DNA from: Cardiobacterium valvarum
GTDB taxonomy: Bacteria; Pseudomonadota; Gammaproteobacteria; Cardiobacteriales; Cardiobacteriaceae
DNA: 64,000 bases
Reading direction: 5' to 3'
Assembly (NCBI RefSeq): GCF_900460955.1
Contig: NZ_UFUW01000001.1
Coordinates: forward strand, 806,001-870,000
Made by a program: the position numbers and the translations under genes. Below are positions 25,451-33,059 of the stretch, one piece after another. Each line of letters starts with the position of its first letter. Position 1 is the first letter of the stretch. The notes under the pieces were generated by a model. That model saw only the letters and a program-made list of their open reading frames with translations, made no database searches and was not told the origin of the DNA.

Positions 25451-26478
25451 TGTTTTCCTTGTAAACGTTGTGAGCAGGCGGCAATGCGGCTTAACTGCCG
25501 CGTCGCGCTGCCGTCGCGCATCAGGCTGCGGGCGAGCTCCACCCCTTCCGCCAGATTAGGTACTTTCCCGGCGACGAGGAATATCGCCGCCGCGTTCAGC
25601 GCCAGCATGTCGAAGCCGATGGCGGGTTCACCTGTCGCAAATACTTGCTCAATCAGCGCCAGGCTTTGCGCTGCGTCCTTGACTTGCAGCGGGCGGTAGT
25701 CGCTGTATGTCATGCCAAAACTCTTGGGATCTACTTCGTGATCGAAAATGATGCCGTCGTTACGCAGTTCGACGACGTGATTCACCGCCGTGACGCTGAA
25801 TTCGTCCAGTCCGTTCTGCGAATGCACCGCCAGCACCCGCTTGGCACCGAGCGAGCGCGCCACTTCGACCATCGGCCACAGCCATGCTTTGCTGAACACG
25901 CCTAGCACCTGATGCTTGACTCCGGCGGGGTTGGCTAGCGGACCCAGGACGTTAAACACGGTGCGGATGCCGATAGCACGACGGATGGGCACGACATGGC
26001 GCATCGCCTGGTGATAGGTCTGGGCGAACATGAAGCCGAAACCCGTTTCCGCAATGCATTCCTTCACCTGCGCGGGTTCGAGATCCACGACCACGCCTGC
26101 CTGACGCAAGACATCGGCACTACCGGAAGCGCTGCTGGCGGCGACGTTGCCGTGCTTGGCAATCTTCACCCCGCCGGCAGAGGCAATCACCGCTGCCGCT
26201 GTCGAGACATTAAAGAGGCTGGCGCCATCGCCGCCGGTGCCAACCGGGTCAACCAGCACGCCCTCGCCCAAATCGGCAGGTTTCGCCAGTTCGCGCATCA
26301 CCTGCGCCGCTGCCGTCACCTCGCTTGCCGTCTCGCCTTTCATGGTGAGTACCGTCAAGAAGGCACCAACCGCTGCCGGATCGGCCTCGCCGTTCATCAG
26401 TGCCAGCATGACGCGACGCATCAACTCAGGCGGCACATCCTGGCCGTGCACCAGCAAATCAATCGCTTCCTTCAACAT
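25447..26478 (-). CDS. trpD: Anthranilate phosphoribosyltransferase
   Basis: TrpD joins anthranilate to phosphoribosyl pyrophosphate. The 343-residue protein starts MLKEAIDLLVHGQDVPPEL. It has the PRPP-binding VDPVGTGGDGASLFNVST near residue 78, KHGNVAASSASGSADVL near residue 105, and RTVFNVLGPLANPAG near residue 165. The ATG at 26478 gives the family N terminus; the 22 codons of open frame before it overlap rluE and look non-coding. It follows rluE by only 7 bp and is coupled to trpC. No leader peptide or attenuator is visible in the 7-bp gap. Confidence 0.96.
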   Translation of the reverse strand: MLKEAIDLLVHGQDVPPELMRRVMLALMNGEADPAAVGAFLTVLTMKGETASEVTAAAQVMRELAKPADLGEGVLVDPVGTGGDGASLFNVSTAAAVIASAGGVKIAKHGNVAASSASGSADVLRQAGVVVDLEPAQVKECIAETGFGFMFAQTYHQAMRHVVPIRRAIGIRTVFNVLGPLANPAGVKHQVLGVFSKAWLWPMVEVARSLGAKRVLAVHSQNGLDEFSVTAVNHVVELRNDGIIFDHEVDPKSFGMTYSDYRPLQVKDAAQSLALIEQVFATGEPAIGFDMLALNAAAIFLVAGKVPNLAEGVELARSLMRDGSATRQLSRIAACSQRLQGKQ

Positions 26479-26485
26479 AAAAACC

Positions 26486-27037
26486 TCATTTTTTAACAAA
26501 TTGCCAATGCCCGGATTGTAGCGCGCCCAAAGACCAATCACCAACCTGCACCCGCACCAGGCGTAGCGTCGGCAGGCCGACCGCCGCCGTCATCCGCCGC
26601 ACCTGGCGGTTACGTCCTTCGCGGATGACGATTTCCAGCCATGAATCCGGCACCGTTTTGCGGAACCGCACCGGCGGCTCGCGCGGCCACAGCGTAGGTG
26701 GCGCGATGCGGCGCACTTCGGCGGGCAGCGTCTTGCGCGCCGTCTGCGCCTTCTTGTCCTTCAGCCACACTCCGGCGCACAACTGTGCGAGCGCCGCTTC
26801 ATCCGCTTCGCCCTCCACCTGTACCCAATAACGCTTCGCCAGCTTGAAACGCGGATCGGCGATACGCGCCTGCAAGCGGCCATCATCGGTGAGCACGACC
26901 AGTCCCTCGCTGTCAAAATCCAGCAGTCCCGCCGGATAGACGTTCGGCACTTTCACATAATCGGCGAGCGTCGCCCGCCCGGATTTGTCGGTGAACTGGC
27001 ATAGCACGTTAAACGGCTTGTTCAGCAAAATCAGCAT
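26486..27037 (-). CDS. rluE: RsuA/RluE-type 23S rRNA pseudouridine synthase
   Basis: This 183-residue protein, MLILLNKPFNVLCQFTDKSG, matches RluE in length and lacks the N-terminal S4 domain of RsuA/RluB. The catalytic aspartate is in VYPAGLLDFDSEGLVVLTDDG. The usual R of the GRLD motif is replaced by L, which is unusual; RVKE-like KLAKRYWVQVEG and IREGRNRQVRRMTAAVGLPTLRLVRV are canonical. RluE modifies U2457 of 23S rRNA in E. coli; the same target is inferred. The ATG at 27037 is preferred over an upstream open frame rich in basic residues. It is followed by trpD at 7 bp. Confidence 0.88.
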   Translation of the reverse strand: MLILLNKPFNVLCQFTDKSGRATLADYVKVPNVYPAGLLDFDSEGLVVLTDDGRLQARIADPRFKLAKRYWVQVEGEADEAALAQLCAGVWLKDKKAQTARKTLPAEVRRIAPPTLWPREPPVRFRKTVPDSWLEIVIREGRNRQVRRMTAAVGLPTLRLVRVQVGDWSLGALQSGHWQFVKK

Positions 27038-27075
27038 TATCCCTCCATAACAGAAGCGGGCGGCATTGTACGCTA

Positions 27076-27225
27076 CCACCCGCCAAGCGGGATAAACACA
27101 GGATTTGTTGCTGCGCTTTGGCTTTTGAGACGTTGCGGGCTTTTCCCTTCCGCGTAGCATCATCGTGCTAACGGGGGCCGTCAAGCGGCGTAAATACCGG
27201 GTTCGCCAAACGCTATGAACGCGGG
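27076..27225. repeat. Dispersed module copies upstream of rluE
   Basis: One copy reads CCGCCAAGCGGGATAAACAC (27080). A 25-bp pair starts at 27179 (TCAAGCGGCGTAAATACCGG, then CGCCAAACGCTATGAACGCG). Together with the T-rich promoter region up to 27409, these fill the 370-bp gap between rluE and the small membrane protein gene. Confidence 0.75.
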
Positions 27226-27260
27226 CGCCTTGTGCAAGCGCAAATTTTCGTTATTTGTGC

Positions 27261-27291
27261 TTGACTTGTTTTTTTTTTTTTTTGTCAGAAT
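27261..27291 (+). promoter_or_regulatory. Candidate promoter with a 15-T spacer tract
   Basis: A TTGACT -35-like hexamer (27261-27266) is followed by TG and 15 consecutive T (27269-27283). A weak -10-like CAGAAT (27286-27291) follows, giving a 19-bp spacer, longer than the optimal 17. It points to the small membrane protein gene at 27410. A change in T number would alter spacing between the two elements, the usual mechanism of promoter phase variation. The assignment rests on motif appearance only. Confidence 0.45.
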
Positions 27292-27409
27292 GTTAGCGCT
27301 GGATGTGTGGCAATTTCCTGTAATTTGCGCGGTTCTGTTCGCGCAATCTGGATACATGGCAATGCTGCAATCCGGTGATTTTTATTTTTAAGTTATGGAG
27401 TTGTATCTA

Positions 27410-27673
27410 ATGACAGAAGTCAGTATTCAATCTCGTAGCAGCGGTATGGTGGCGGGGATTATTGCCTGCGTTCTCGCTGTGCTCGGTATTCTATTTTTAG
27501 GCATTGTGTTTGTGCCGCTGGCAGCGATAGTGGCTTTAATCGGTACGATTATTGCTGTGAAGGGACGAAATATTGCCGGCATTGGCGTCAACGTGCTGGC
27601 TTGGGTATTGGTGCTGGTCGGCTTTTTCACTTCGCCGATATTGTTGGCCGCGATTGGCTTCAGCATGCGCTGA
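27410..27673 (+). CDS. Small hydrophobic membrane protein of unknown function
   Basis: This is an 87-residue protein, MTEVSIQSRSSGMVAGIIAC. It has two to three membrane segments (GIIACVLAVLGILFLGIVFVPLAAIVALIGTIIAVK and GIGVNVLAWVLVLVGFFTSPILLAAIGF) split by a short basic loop KGRNIAG. No family is recognised with certainty; it has the general look of small DUF-type inner-membrane proteins. The ATG at 27410 has GGAG eight bases upstream; an in-frame ATG at 27395 lacks such a site. It stands alone, between a T-tract promoter and a strong terminator. Confidence 0.65.
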   Translation: MTEVSIQSRSSGMVAGIIACVLAVLGILFLGIVFVPLAAIVALIGTIIAVKGRNIAGIGVNVLAWVLVLVGFFTSPILLAAIGFSMR

Positions 27674-27688
27674 GTGTGATTGACCGCG

Positions 27689-27717
27689 AATCCCGCCTTT
27701 TGGGCGGGATTTTTTTA
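27689..27717 (+). terminator. Rho-independent terminator of the small membrane protein gene
   Basis: ATCCCGCC-TTTT-GGGCGGGAT followed by TTTTTTT. The stem is 8 bp or more, 15 bp after the stop. Confidence 0.92.
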
Positions 27718-27769
27718 TGGGGAATGGTGTGGAGTGCAGCTACAGAGCGTTCGTTCACGGGACGAACTA

Positions 27770-27885
27770 CGTCAAGCGGCGTAAATTCTGAACCCATCAA
27801 GCGGGATAGCTGCGCGGTTTGTGGAAGAGGGCAGGGCGTCCGCCAAGCGTCGTGATTACTGGGGCCGCCAAGCGGGATGTTGCGC
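27770..27885. repeat. Four dispersed-module copies after the terminator
   Basis: Copies begin at about 27773 (GTCAAGCGGCGTAAATTC), 27797 (ATCAAGCGGGATAGCTGC), 27839 (CGCCAAGCGTCGTGATTACT) and 27866 (GCCAAGCGGGATGTTGC). The first two are spaced about 25 bp apart. They fill the gap before the DUF302 stop. Confidence 0.75.
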
Positions 27886-27889
27886 GGTT

Positions 27890-28339
27890 TTAAGGCTGTG
27901 TTTCGATGGTCGCGCGTATCAGTTTTTCCGCATTAGCGAGGGTGTTTTCCACGGCGCTGTACGGGGTGTTGCTGCGCGCCACCACTTGTTCGGCACTGTT
28001 CAGCAGTACCTGTACTTTGCCGTCGTTCTCAGTAATGAGGACTTTCAGCGGCAGTTGCAGGGCGAGGGTTGGGTCGTTTTGCATCAGCGGCGTGCCGGCT
28101 TTGGGCGAGCCGTAGATGAGGACAGTCGCGGGCTGCATGTCCAGCCCCGCTTTTTTCGCCGCCGCTTGGTGGTCGATACGGGCGAAGAGGGTCATGCCTT
28201 TTTCCTGGATGGCGGTTTCCAGGGCGGCGACGGTGGCAGGGAAGTCATAGCGGCTGTCAATGGTCAGCGGTGTGTCTTGCGCGAGGGCGGTGGTGGCAAG
28301 CATGGGCAGGGTGAGGAGGAGGCGACGGATGGTGTGCAT
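27890..28339 (-). CDS. DUF302 exported protein
   Basis: This is a 149-residue protein with a signal peptide, MHTIRRLLLTLPMLATTALA. Its mature part matches DUF302: SRYDFPATVAALETAIQEKGMTLFARIDHQAAAKKAGL, ATVLIYGSPKAGTPLMQNDPTLALQLPLKVLI. The family is small, alpha/beta and of unknown function, and is often periplasmic. It lies 15 bp after the M20 amidohydrolase on the same strand, so cotranscription is possible. Confidence 0.85.
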   Translation of the reverse strand: MHTIRRLLLTLPMLATTALAQDTPLTIDSRYDFPATVAALETAIQEKGMTLFARIDHQAAAKKAGLDMQPATVLIYGSPKAGTPLMQNDPTLALQLPLKVLITENDGKVQVLLNSAEQVVARSNTPYSAVENTLANAEKLIRATIETQP

Positions 28340-28354
28340 GGGGATTCCTGTGGG

Positions 28355-29518
28355 TTAGGTTGGTGTTTTGAAGCGGGCGCTGTTCATGGCGATATCCACC
28401 ATCATGTGCAGGCCTATGCTGAAGCTGCGTTCGTCCAGGCCGAATTGCGGATGGTGGTGCGGGTAGTCGAAGCCGGGCGAGCCGGAGCCGATTACGGCAT
28501 AGGTAGAAGGCACGCAGCGGGCAAAGGCACTGAAGTCTTCACCCGCCATCATGCCAGGCAGGCTGACAACGTGGTCTGCGCCGAAGCGGGCGGTGGCCAG
28601 TTCACGCACGATAGCAGTTTTTGCCGGATCGTTCCAGGTGACGTCGTAGCCGATTTGGTAGTCGAGTTCGTAGCTCGCGCCGTTTGCCGTGCAGAGGTTT
28701 TTAATGAGGTCTTCGATGGCTTTGCGCGCAAACTGGCGGTGTTCTTCGCTGGTAGTGCGGACGCTGCCGACGAGTTCGGCGCTGTCGGGGATAACGTTCT
28801 GCGCGTGGCCGGCGCGGAAGACGGTGTTGGAGATGACCAGGGCATCGTGCGGTGAGACGCGGCGGGAGACGATGCTTTGCAGCAGGGTGATGAACTGGGC
28901 GCCGATGACGACGGGGTCAATGCTGCCTTCGGGCATGGCGGCGTGTCCACCTTTGCCGCGTATGGTGAGGTAGTAGGCGTCGGTATTGGCGCTGGCCATG
29001 CCGTCTTTGATGTCGAGGATGCCGACAGGCGAGGTGGAAAAGAGGTGCTGGCCGTAGATGAAGTCGAAGTCGTCGAAGTAGCCGGTGGCGACCATTTCCC
29101 GTGCGCCGCCGGGCAGTTTTTCTTCGGCATGCTGGAAGATGGCGTGGATTTCGCCGCTGAGGTGGTCGTAGTGGTCGTCCAGGTATTGGCAGGCGGCCAT
29201 CAGTATGGCGGTATGGCCGTCATGGCCGCAGGCGTGCATTTTGCCGTCGTTCACCGAGCGGAAGGGCAGGTCGTCTCGCTCTTCCTGGATGGGCAGGGCA
29301 TCTATGTCGGCGCGCAGGCCGATTTTGGCGCCGGGTTTGCCGGTGGCAAAGACGACGACGACACTGGTCGGGGTCAGGCGTTCGATGCGGCTTGCGTGTT
29401 TGAGCCTGCCCATTTCTTCGGCAATGAAGCGGCTGGTTTCCACTTCTTCGAAGGAGAGTTCGGGGTGTTGGTGCAGGTGGCGGCGCCACTCGACAAGTCG
29501 TTGCAGGTATGGGGTCAT
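28355..29518 (-). CDS. M20 family amidohydrolase (hippurate hydrolase/N-acyl amino acid hydrolase type)
   Basis: This is a 387-residue metallo-hydrolase. Landmarks are RRHLHQHPELSFEEVET near residue 12, LRADIDALPIQEE, the metal-binding MHACGHDGHTAIL near residue 95, IFQHAEEKLPGGAREM with the catalytic glutamate, the dimerisation-domain GKGGHAAMPEGSIDP, and the final metal histidine in the YPHHHPQFGLDE tail. These place it with M20D amidohydrolases that remove acyl groups from amino acids. Substrate is unknown. It lies between a DUF302 protein and a DcuC-type carrier on the same strand, so a link between import of a dicarboxylate or acyl amino acid and its hydrolysis is possible. Confidence 0.9.
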   Translation of the reverse strand: MTPYLQRLVEWRRHLHQHPELSFEEVETSRFIAEEMGRLKHASRIERLTPTSVVVVFATGKPGAKIGLRADIDALPIQEERDDLPFRSVNDGKMHACGHDGHTAILMAACQYLDDHYDHLSGEIHAIFQHAEEKLPGGAREMVATGYFDDFDFIYGQHLFSTSPVGILDIKDGMASANTDAYYLTIRGKGGHAAMPEGSIDPVVIGAQFITLLQSIVSRRVSPHDALVISNTVFRAGHAQNVIPDSAELVGSVRTTSEEHRQFARKAIEDLIKNLCTANGASYELDYQIGYDVTWNDPAKTAIVRELATARFGADHVVSLPGMMAGEDFSAFARCVPSTYAVIGSGSPGFDYPHHHPQFGLDERSFSIGLHMMVDIAMNSARFKTPT

Positions 29519-29558
29519 GGGGTTTGTGATGGGGTAGGGGCTGTGATGGATTTGGTCT

Positions 29559-30935
29559 TTATTTCGGGATGAACATCATGGTGTATACCACTACCACGAG
29601 TACCGCTACCAGGCCAGGCACGCTGTTGCGTTTGACGAGCAGCAGCGGCGAGATTTTGGCTGCGCCGGAGACGGCGACCATCACCCCGGAAACCGGTGAC
29701 AGGCTGCGTCCGGTATTTGAGACCTGCATCATCGGTGCGATAAGGTAGGCGGGGTTGATTCCCATCTGGCCGGCGAGTTTCGGCGCAAGTTCGACGAAGG
29801 CGAAGAAGGCGGCATTGCCCGATCCGGCGGCGATGGCGACGATCAGGGTGATGATGACCAGCGCCAGCATGACGATGTTTGCCGCCGCGCCGGTGCTTTG
29901 CGCGGATTCGATCAGCGCCTTGACGAAGCCGATGCTTTCCAGGCCGTGCGCGAAGATACCGGCGGCGACGAGAAGCACGACCACGGCGGAGAAACCTTCC
30001 GCCATGCCCCGGTAGCAGACTTCGAGGCCTTCATAGACTTTCGCCACTTTTTTCGTGCGGGCAAATTCCAGCAGGGCGGTGATGAAGATGGTTAGGACGA
30101 CCAGCCCGCCCAGTTCGACTTTTTCGGCGATGGCGCCGTCGAAGATAAAGAGGCCGATGATCGGCAGGAAGGGCAGGACGAAGTAGCCGAGCGGCGCATC
30201 GCTTTGCAGTGCGGTCGCTTCGGTGCTGCAAAGTGGCGTACCGTTCGTGGTTTGCACCAGTCCTTCGCGGCGGTCGCAATAACGCTGCCAGTAGTAATGG
30301 GCGATGGCGACGAAGAACAGTGCGACCAGCGACATCGGCAGGATGGTCTTGAAGGCGAAGTCGATCAGGTCGGCGTTGGCTTTTTCAGCGGCGAGGATGA
30401 CGTCGGCTGCCGTCGGCGCAAGGTTGACCACAGTGGTGGACGAGCAGATGGCTGCCGCCGACGGCGCGCTGATGCCGAGGCGGGTCATGATGGGGAACAG
30501 CGTCGCCATGAGGAAGACGCCGAGGGCGGTCGCCGAGTGGATAGCAAACGACATCAGTCCGGCGAGAATGAAGCCGCCGATCATCAGCACATAGGGCGAG
30601 CGCACATGGCGCAGTGGTTTGTAGAGGACGCGGATGACAACGTCGTTGGCACCGACATGCGACATGTAGGCGGAGAAGCCGATGAGGATCATGATGATCA
30701 TCCCCAGGCCGCCACCGCGTTTCTCAAAAAGGGCGTAGATGCTGTTGCTGACATCGGCGACGGGGTGGCCGCCGGGCGTTTTGACCACGTCGTTACCGAG
30801 AGCGAGGGCGACGACGAGCAGGGCGATGCCGATGGTAAAGAGCACGCCTTTGGCGTTGTAACCTTTGATGATGAATCCACCGGCGGCGATGAGGGCGAAG
30901 ACGCCGATGAGGATACTGAGTGTGGCACTGTGCAT
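29559..30935 (-). CDS. dcuC: DcuC family C4-dicarboxylate/anion carrier
   Basis: This is a 458-residue polytopic protein with about 12 hydrophobic segments. The N-terminal ILIGVFALIAAGGFIIKGYNAKGVLFTIGIALLVVALALG, the conserved GLMSFAIHSATALGVFLMATLFPIMTRLGIS region, STTVVNLAPTAADVI and the C-terminal APMMQVSNTGRSLSPVSGVMVAVSGAAKISPLLLVKRN match the DcuC family of anaerobic C4-dicarboxylate exchangers. True substrate may differ, because homologues are annotated for other dicarboxylates. It lies 40 bp upstream of the M20 hydrolase. Confidence 0.87.
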   Translation of the reverse strand: MHSATLSILIGVFALIAAGGFIIKGYNAKGVLFTIGIALLVVALALGNDVVKTPGGHPVADVSNSIYALFEKRGGGLGMIIMILIGFSAYMSHVGANDVVIRVLYKPLRHVRSPYVLMIGGFILAGLMSFAIHSATALGVFLMATLFPIMTRLGISAPSAAAICSSTTVVNLAPTAADVILAAEKANADLIDFAFKTILPMSLVALFFVAIAHYYWQRYCDRREGLVQTTNGTPLCSTEATALQSDAPLGYFVLPFLPIIGLFIFDGAIAEKVELGGLVVLTIFITALLEFARTKKVAKVYEGLEVCYRGMAEGFSAVVVLLVAAGIFAHGLESIGFVKALIESAQSTGAAANIVMLALVIITLIVAIAAGSGNAAFFAFVELAPKLAGQMGINPAYLIAPMMQVSNTGRSLSPVSGVMVAVSGAAKISPLLLVKRNSVPGLVAVLVVVVYTMMFIPK

Positions 30936-31023
30936 GAGGGTATTCCGGTGGGATTAGCGGAGGACGTGTCGTTATCCCGCCCGGCGGGTCAGTCGTTACC
31001 CGCCTGGCGGAGATCTATCTTTA

Positions 31024-31054
31024 TCCGCGCGCAACCGCTAACGGCTGCGCGCGT
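31024..31054 (-). terminator. Long GC hairpin after pepT
   Basis: CGCGCGCAGCCG-TTAG-CGGTTGCGCGCG forms a stem of about 12 bp with one G-U pair, just after the pepT stop on the minus strand. There is no T tail, so it may stabilise the 3' end rather than terminate. Confidence 0.45.
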
Positions 31055-31061
31055 CTCTTGT

Positions 31062-32309
31062 CTAATCGCGTTGGGCGAACTCGCTGATGATGCCAAGGAC
31101 GACGTTTGCCGCCTGTTCCATCACATCCAGCGAGATAAATTCAAACGCGCCGTGGAAGTTTTCCCCGCCGGTGAAGAGGTTTGGCGTCGGCAGGCCCATG
31201 TAGGAAATCTGCGCGCCGTCGGTACCGCCACGAATCGGTGCGGTGAGCGGGGTGATGCCGAAATCGCGCATCACTTTTTCAGCAATGTCGACAACGTAGC
31301 GGTGCGGTTCGACTTTTTCGCGCATATTGCGGTACTGCTCGTGGATTTCGACCTTGCCGCAATGCTCGCCGTAATCACGCTGCATCGCCGCCATCGTGTC
31401 GCTGAGCATCTTGCCGAGATCGGCCAGTTCCTCACGGGTGAAACTGCGCAGCAGATAGCGCAGGCGGCATTCTTCCAGCGTGCCCTCGAAATTATAGAGG
31501 TGGATGAAGCCCTCGCGTCCCTCGCTTTCTTCCGGGGTGAGGTGCGCAGGCAGGCGGTTGTGAAATTCGCAGGCGCGGGCAAGACCGTTCACCATCACGC
31601 CTTTCGCCGTGCCGGTGTGTACGCTGCGGCCATAGAAGGTCACAACGCCTTCGTCGGCGTTGAAGTTTTCGTACTGCAACTCGCCCAGCGGGCCGCCGTC
31701 CACGGTATAAGCGACATCCGCGCCGAAAGCCTTCACGTCAAAATGTTTCGGTCCGCGCCCGATTTCTTCATCCGGGGTGAAGGCGACGCGGATTTTGCCG
31801 TGCGGGATTTCCGGATGCGCCAGCAGGTATTCCACCGCTGAAAGAATGATGGCGATGCCGGACTTGTCATCCGCGCCGAGCAGGGTTGTGCCGTCAGTGG
31901 TGACGAGCGTGTGCCCGTGCAGGCTGTCCAGCGCCGGAAATTCTTTAGGTGAAAGTACGGCACCGCTGCCTTTGAGCGGGATGTCACCACCGCCATAGTT
32001 CTCGATGACTTGTGGTTTGACGTTCTCGCCGCTGCATCCCGGCGCGGTATCAACGTGCGCCATGAAGCCCAGTACCGGTACTTTCTTGTCAGTAGTGGCG
32101 GGCAGGGTGGCAAAGAGATAGCCCTTGTCGTCAAGCGAGATTTCCGTCATGCCCAGTGCCGTCACTTCATCGCGCAGGAGTTTCAGCAAATCCCACTGCT
32201 GCGGTGTGGTCGGCACGGTCGTGCTGGCCGCATCGGAGGTGGTGTGCACCTTCACATAACGTTGCAGCCGTTCCAAAAGCGGTTTTCTGAGCGGAATCAA
32301 AGCAGGCAT
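31062..32309 (-). CDS. pepT: Peptidase T (tripeptide aminopeptidase)
   Basis: PepT releases the N-terminal residue from tripeptides. The 415-residue protein has M20B metal ligands: GFMAHVDTAPGCSG near residue 80, GADDKSGIAIIL near residue 140 and AFTPDEEIGRGPKHF with the catalytic glutamate near 173; a histidine lies in TGGENFHGAFEF. IRGGTDGAQISYMGLPTPNLF is typical. The ATG at 32309 is chosen because GAGGTG lies five bases upstream; an in-frame ATG at 32321 has no such site. Confidence 0.95.
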   Translation of the reverse strand: MPALIPLRKPLLERLQRYVKVHTTSDAASTTVPTTPQQWDLLKLLRDEVTALGMTEISLDDKGYLFATLPATTDKKVPVLGFMAHVDTAPGCSGENVKPQVIENYGGGDIPLKGSGAVLSPKEFPALDSLHGHTLVTTDGTTLLGADDKSGIAIILSAVEYLLAHPEIPHGKIRVAFTPDEEIGRGPKHFDVKAFGADVAYTVDGGPLGELQYENFNADEGVVTFYGRSVHTGTAKGVMVNGLARACEFHNRLPAHLTPEESEGREGFIHLYNFEGTLEECRLRYLLRSFTREELADLGKMLSDTMAAMQRDYGEHCGKVEIHEQYRNMREKVEPHRYVVDIAEKVMRDFGITPLTAPIRGGTDGAQISYMGLPTPNLFTGGENFHGAFEFISLDVMEQAANVVLGIISEFAQRD

Positions 32310-32671
32310 ATAGCACCTCATGGTTAAAAATCCGCGTGGATTCTAACACATTACCTCTGAATGAGGTGGATACAACACTGGGTAATCAATTAAATTCACA
32401 TTGTTATCACGAAAAACCACATATAGATGATGGGCCCGATCGGTCATGTGCGTATAGCGATGGCGGTGAGCGGTATAGACAGAAAGGGCAGGGTGATGAG
32501 AAAAGTCCGATACTTATTCCCGCACTGATTGAATGGTTGCTATCTTCTCTCCCTGTTTATTGGTACAGGTTTGGTACAGTCAAAGTGCAAAAATCGGCGA
32601 GGGAAACGGCAAGAAAAAACCGCCTAATCAGGCGGTTTCTAAGGGAAATATAGATCAATAGAGGGTTATAG
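32310..32671. other. Gene-free stretch between pepT and the tRNA
   Basis: About 360 bp with no gene I can support. It holds the pepT upstream region, some AT-rich non-coding sequence (32370-32600, including TTGGTACAGGTTTGGTACAG with a direct GGTACAG repeat) and the tRNA terminator. The AT-rich part beside a tRNA gene could be a relic of integrated DNA, but no integrase remnant or duplicated tRNA end is visible. Confidence 0.5.
32613..32639 (-). terminator. Rho-independent terminator after tRNA-Thr
   Basis: On the minus strand AAACCGCCT-GATT-AGGCGGTTT is followed by TTTCTT. The T run on both sides suggests it could work in both directions. Confidence 0.85.
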
Positions 32672-32747
32672 TGGAGCCGGTAAAGGGACTTGAACCCATG
32701 ACCTGCGCGTTACGAATGCGCTGCTCTACCAACTGAGCTATACCGGC
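32672..32747 (-). tRNA. tRNA-Thr (anticodon CGU), CCA encoded
   Basis: The 76-nt minus-strand sequence starts GCCGGTATAGCTCAGTTGG. The acceptor stem GCCGGTA/TACCGGC is perfect, the D arm is GCTC...GAGC, and the anticodon loop TTCGTAA gives CGT. The T loop is TTCAAGT, the discriminator base is T, and CCA is encoded. It closely resembles E. coli thrW. The last anticodon-stem pair (A31/C39) and one T-stem position (T50/T64) are mismatched, so folding may depend on modification; these may also be natural variants. Confidence 0.95.
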
Positions 32748-32759
32748 GAAACGCGCGCA

Positions 32760-33058
32760 ATCATACACAGAAGCCTCCGCCAACACAACGCCAGGCAAAG
32801 GCTTCCTATGCCCCTTACCTGCCGCCCTTCTTTATTAACGCCGGGTAGTAGTCTCCCACCCTCAAATACGCCTGCTGCTTGCCGCCCATCTTGCGGATCT
32901 GTGCGTACCATCCTGCTTGAGCAGGCCGCCGATGGCGAGATGCTGCGTCTTCTGTGAGGCGTTGCCATGGTAGGGAAACGACGTGCCCCACCTGTTGAAG
33001 AAGCGCTGTGCCTAATACTGGGTGCACTGCTGTGACGGGAAGTACTGCCGGATGCCAC
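32760..33058 (-). pseudogene. Decayed coding remnant, unidentified
   Basis: Several minus-strand segments in shifted frames look protein-like but are broken by a stop and frameshifts. They are IRQYFPSQQCTQY followed by a stop, then FPYHGNASQKTQHLAIGGLL, then AQIRKMGGKQQAYLRVGDYY. Together they could be the C-terminal part of one protein, with at least two frameshifts. QCTQYAQRFF vaguely recalls CHAP-type domains, but I do not assign it. It touches the 3' end of the TPM-domain gene and may be the relic of a gene once downstream of it. Confidence 0.4.
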
Positions 33059-33059
33059 C

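Noticed and set aside
26479..26485. A trp leader peptide or attenuator before trpD
   Set aside because: Only 7 bp separate rluE from trpD, and no Trp-codon cluster or paired hairpins lie upstream.
30204..31841. A 545-codon plus-strand frame across dcuC and pepT
   Set aside because: It spans two well-supported minus-strand genes and their gap, and matches nothing.
32345..32612. A tRNA-associated attachment site or integrase relic
   Set aside because: No second copy of the tRNA 3' end and no integrase-like sequence could be found in either strand here.
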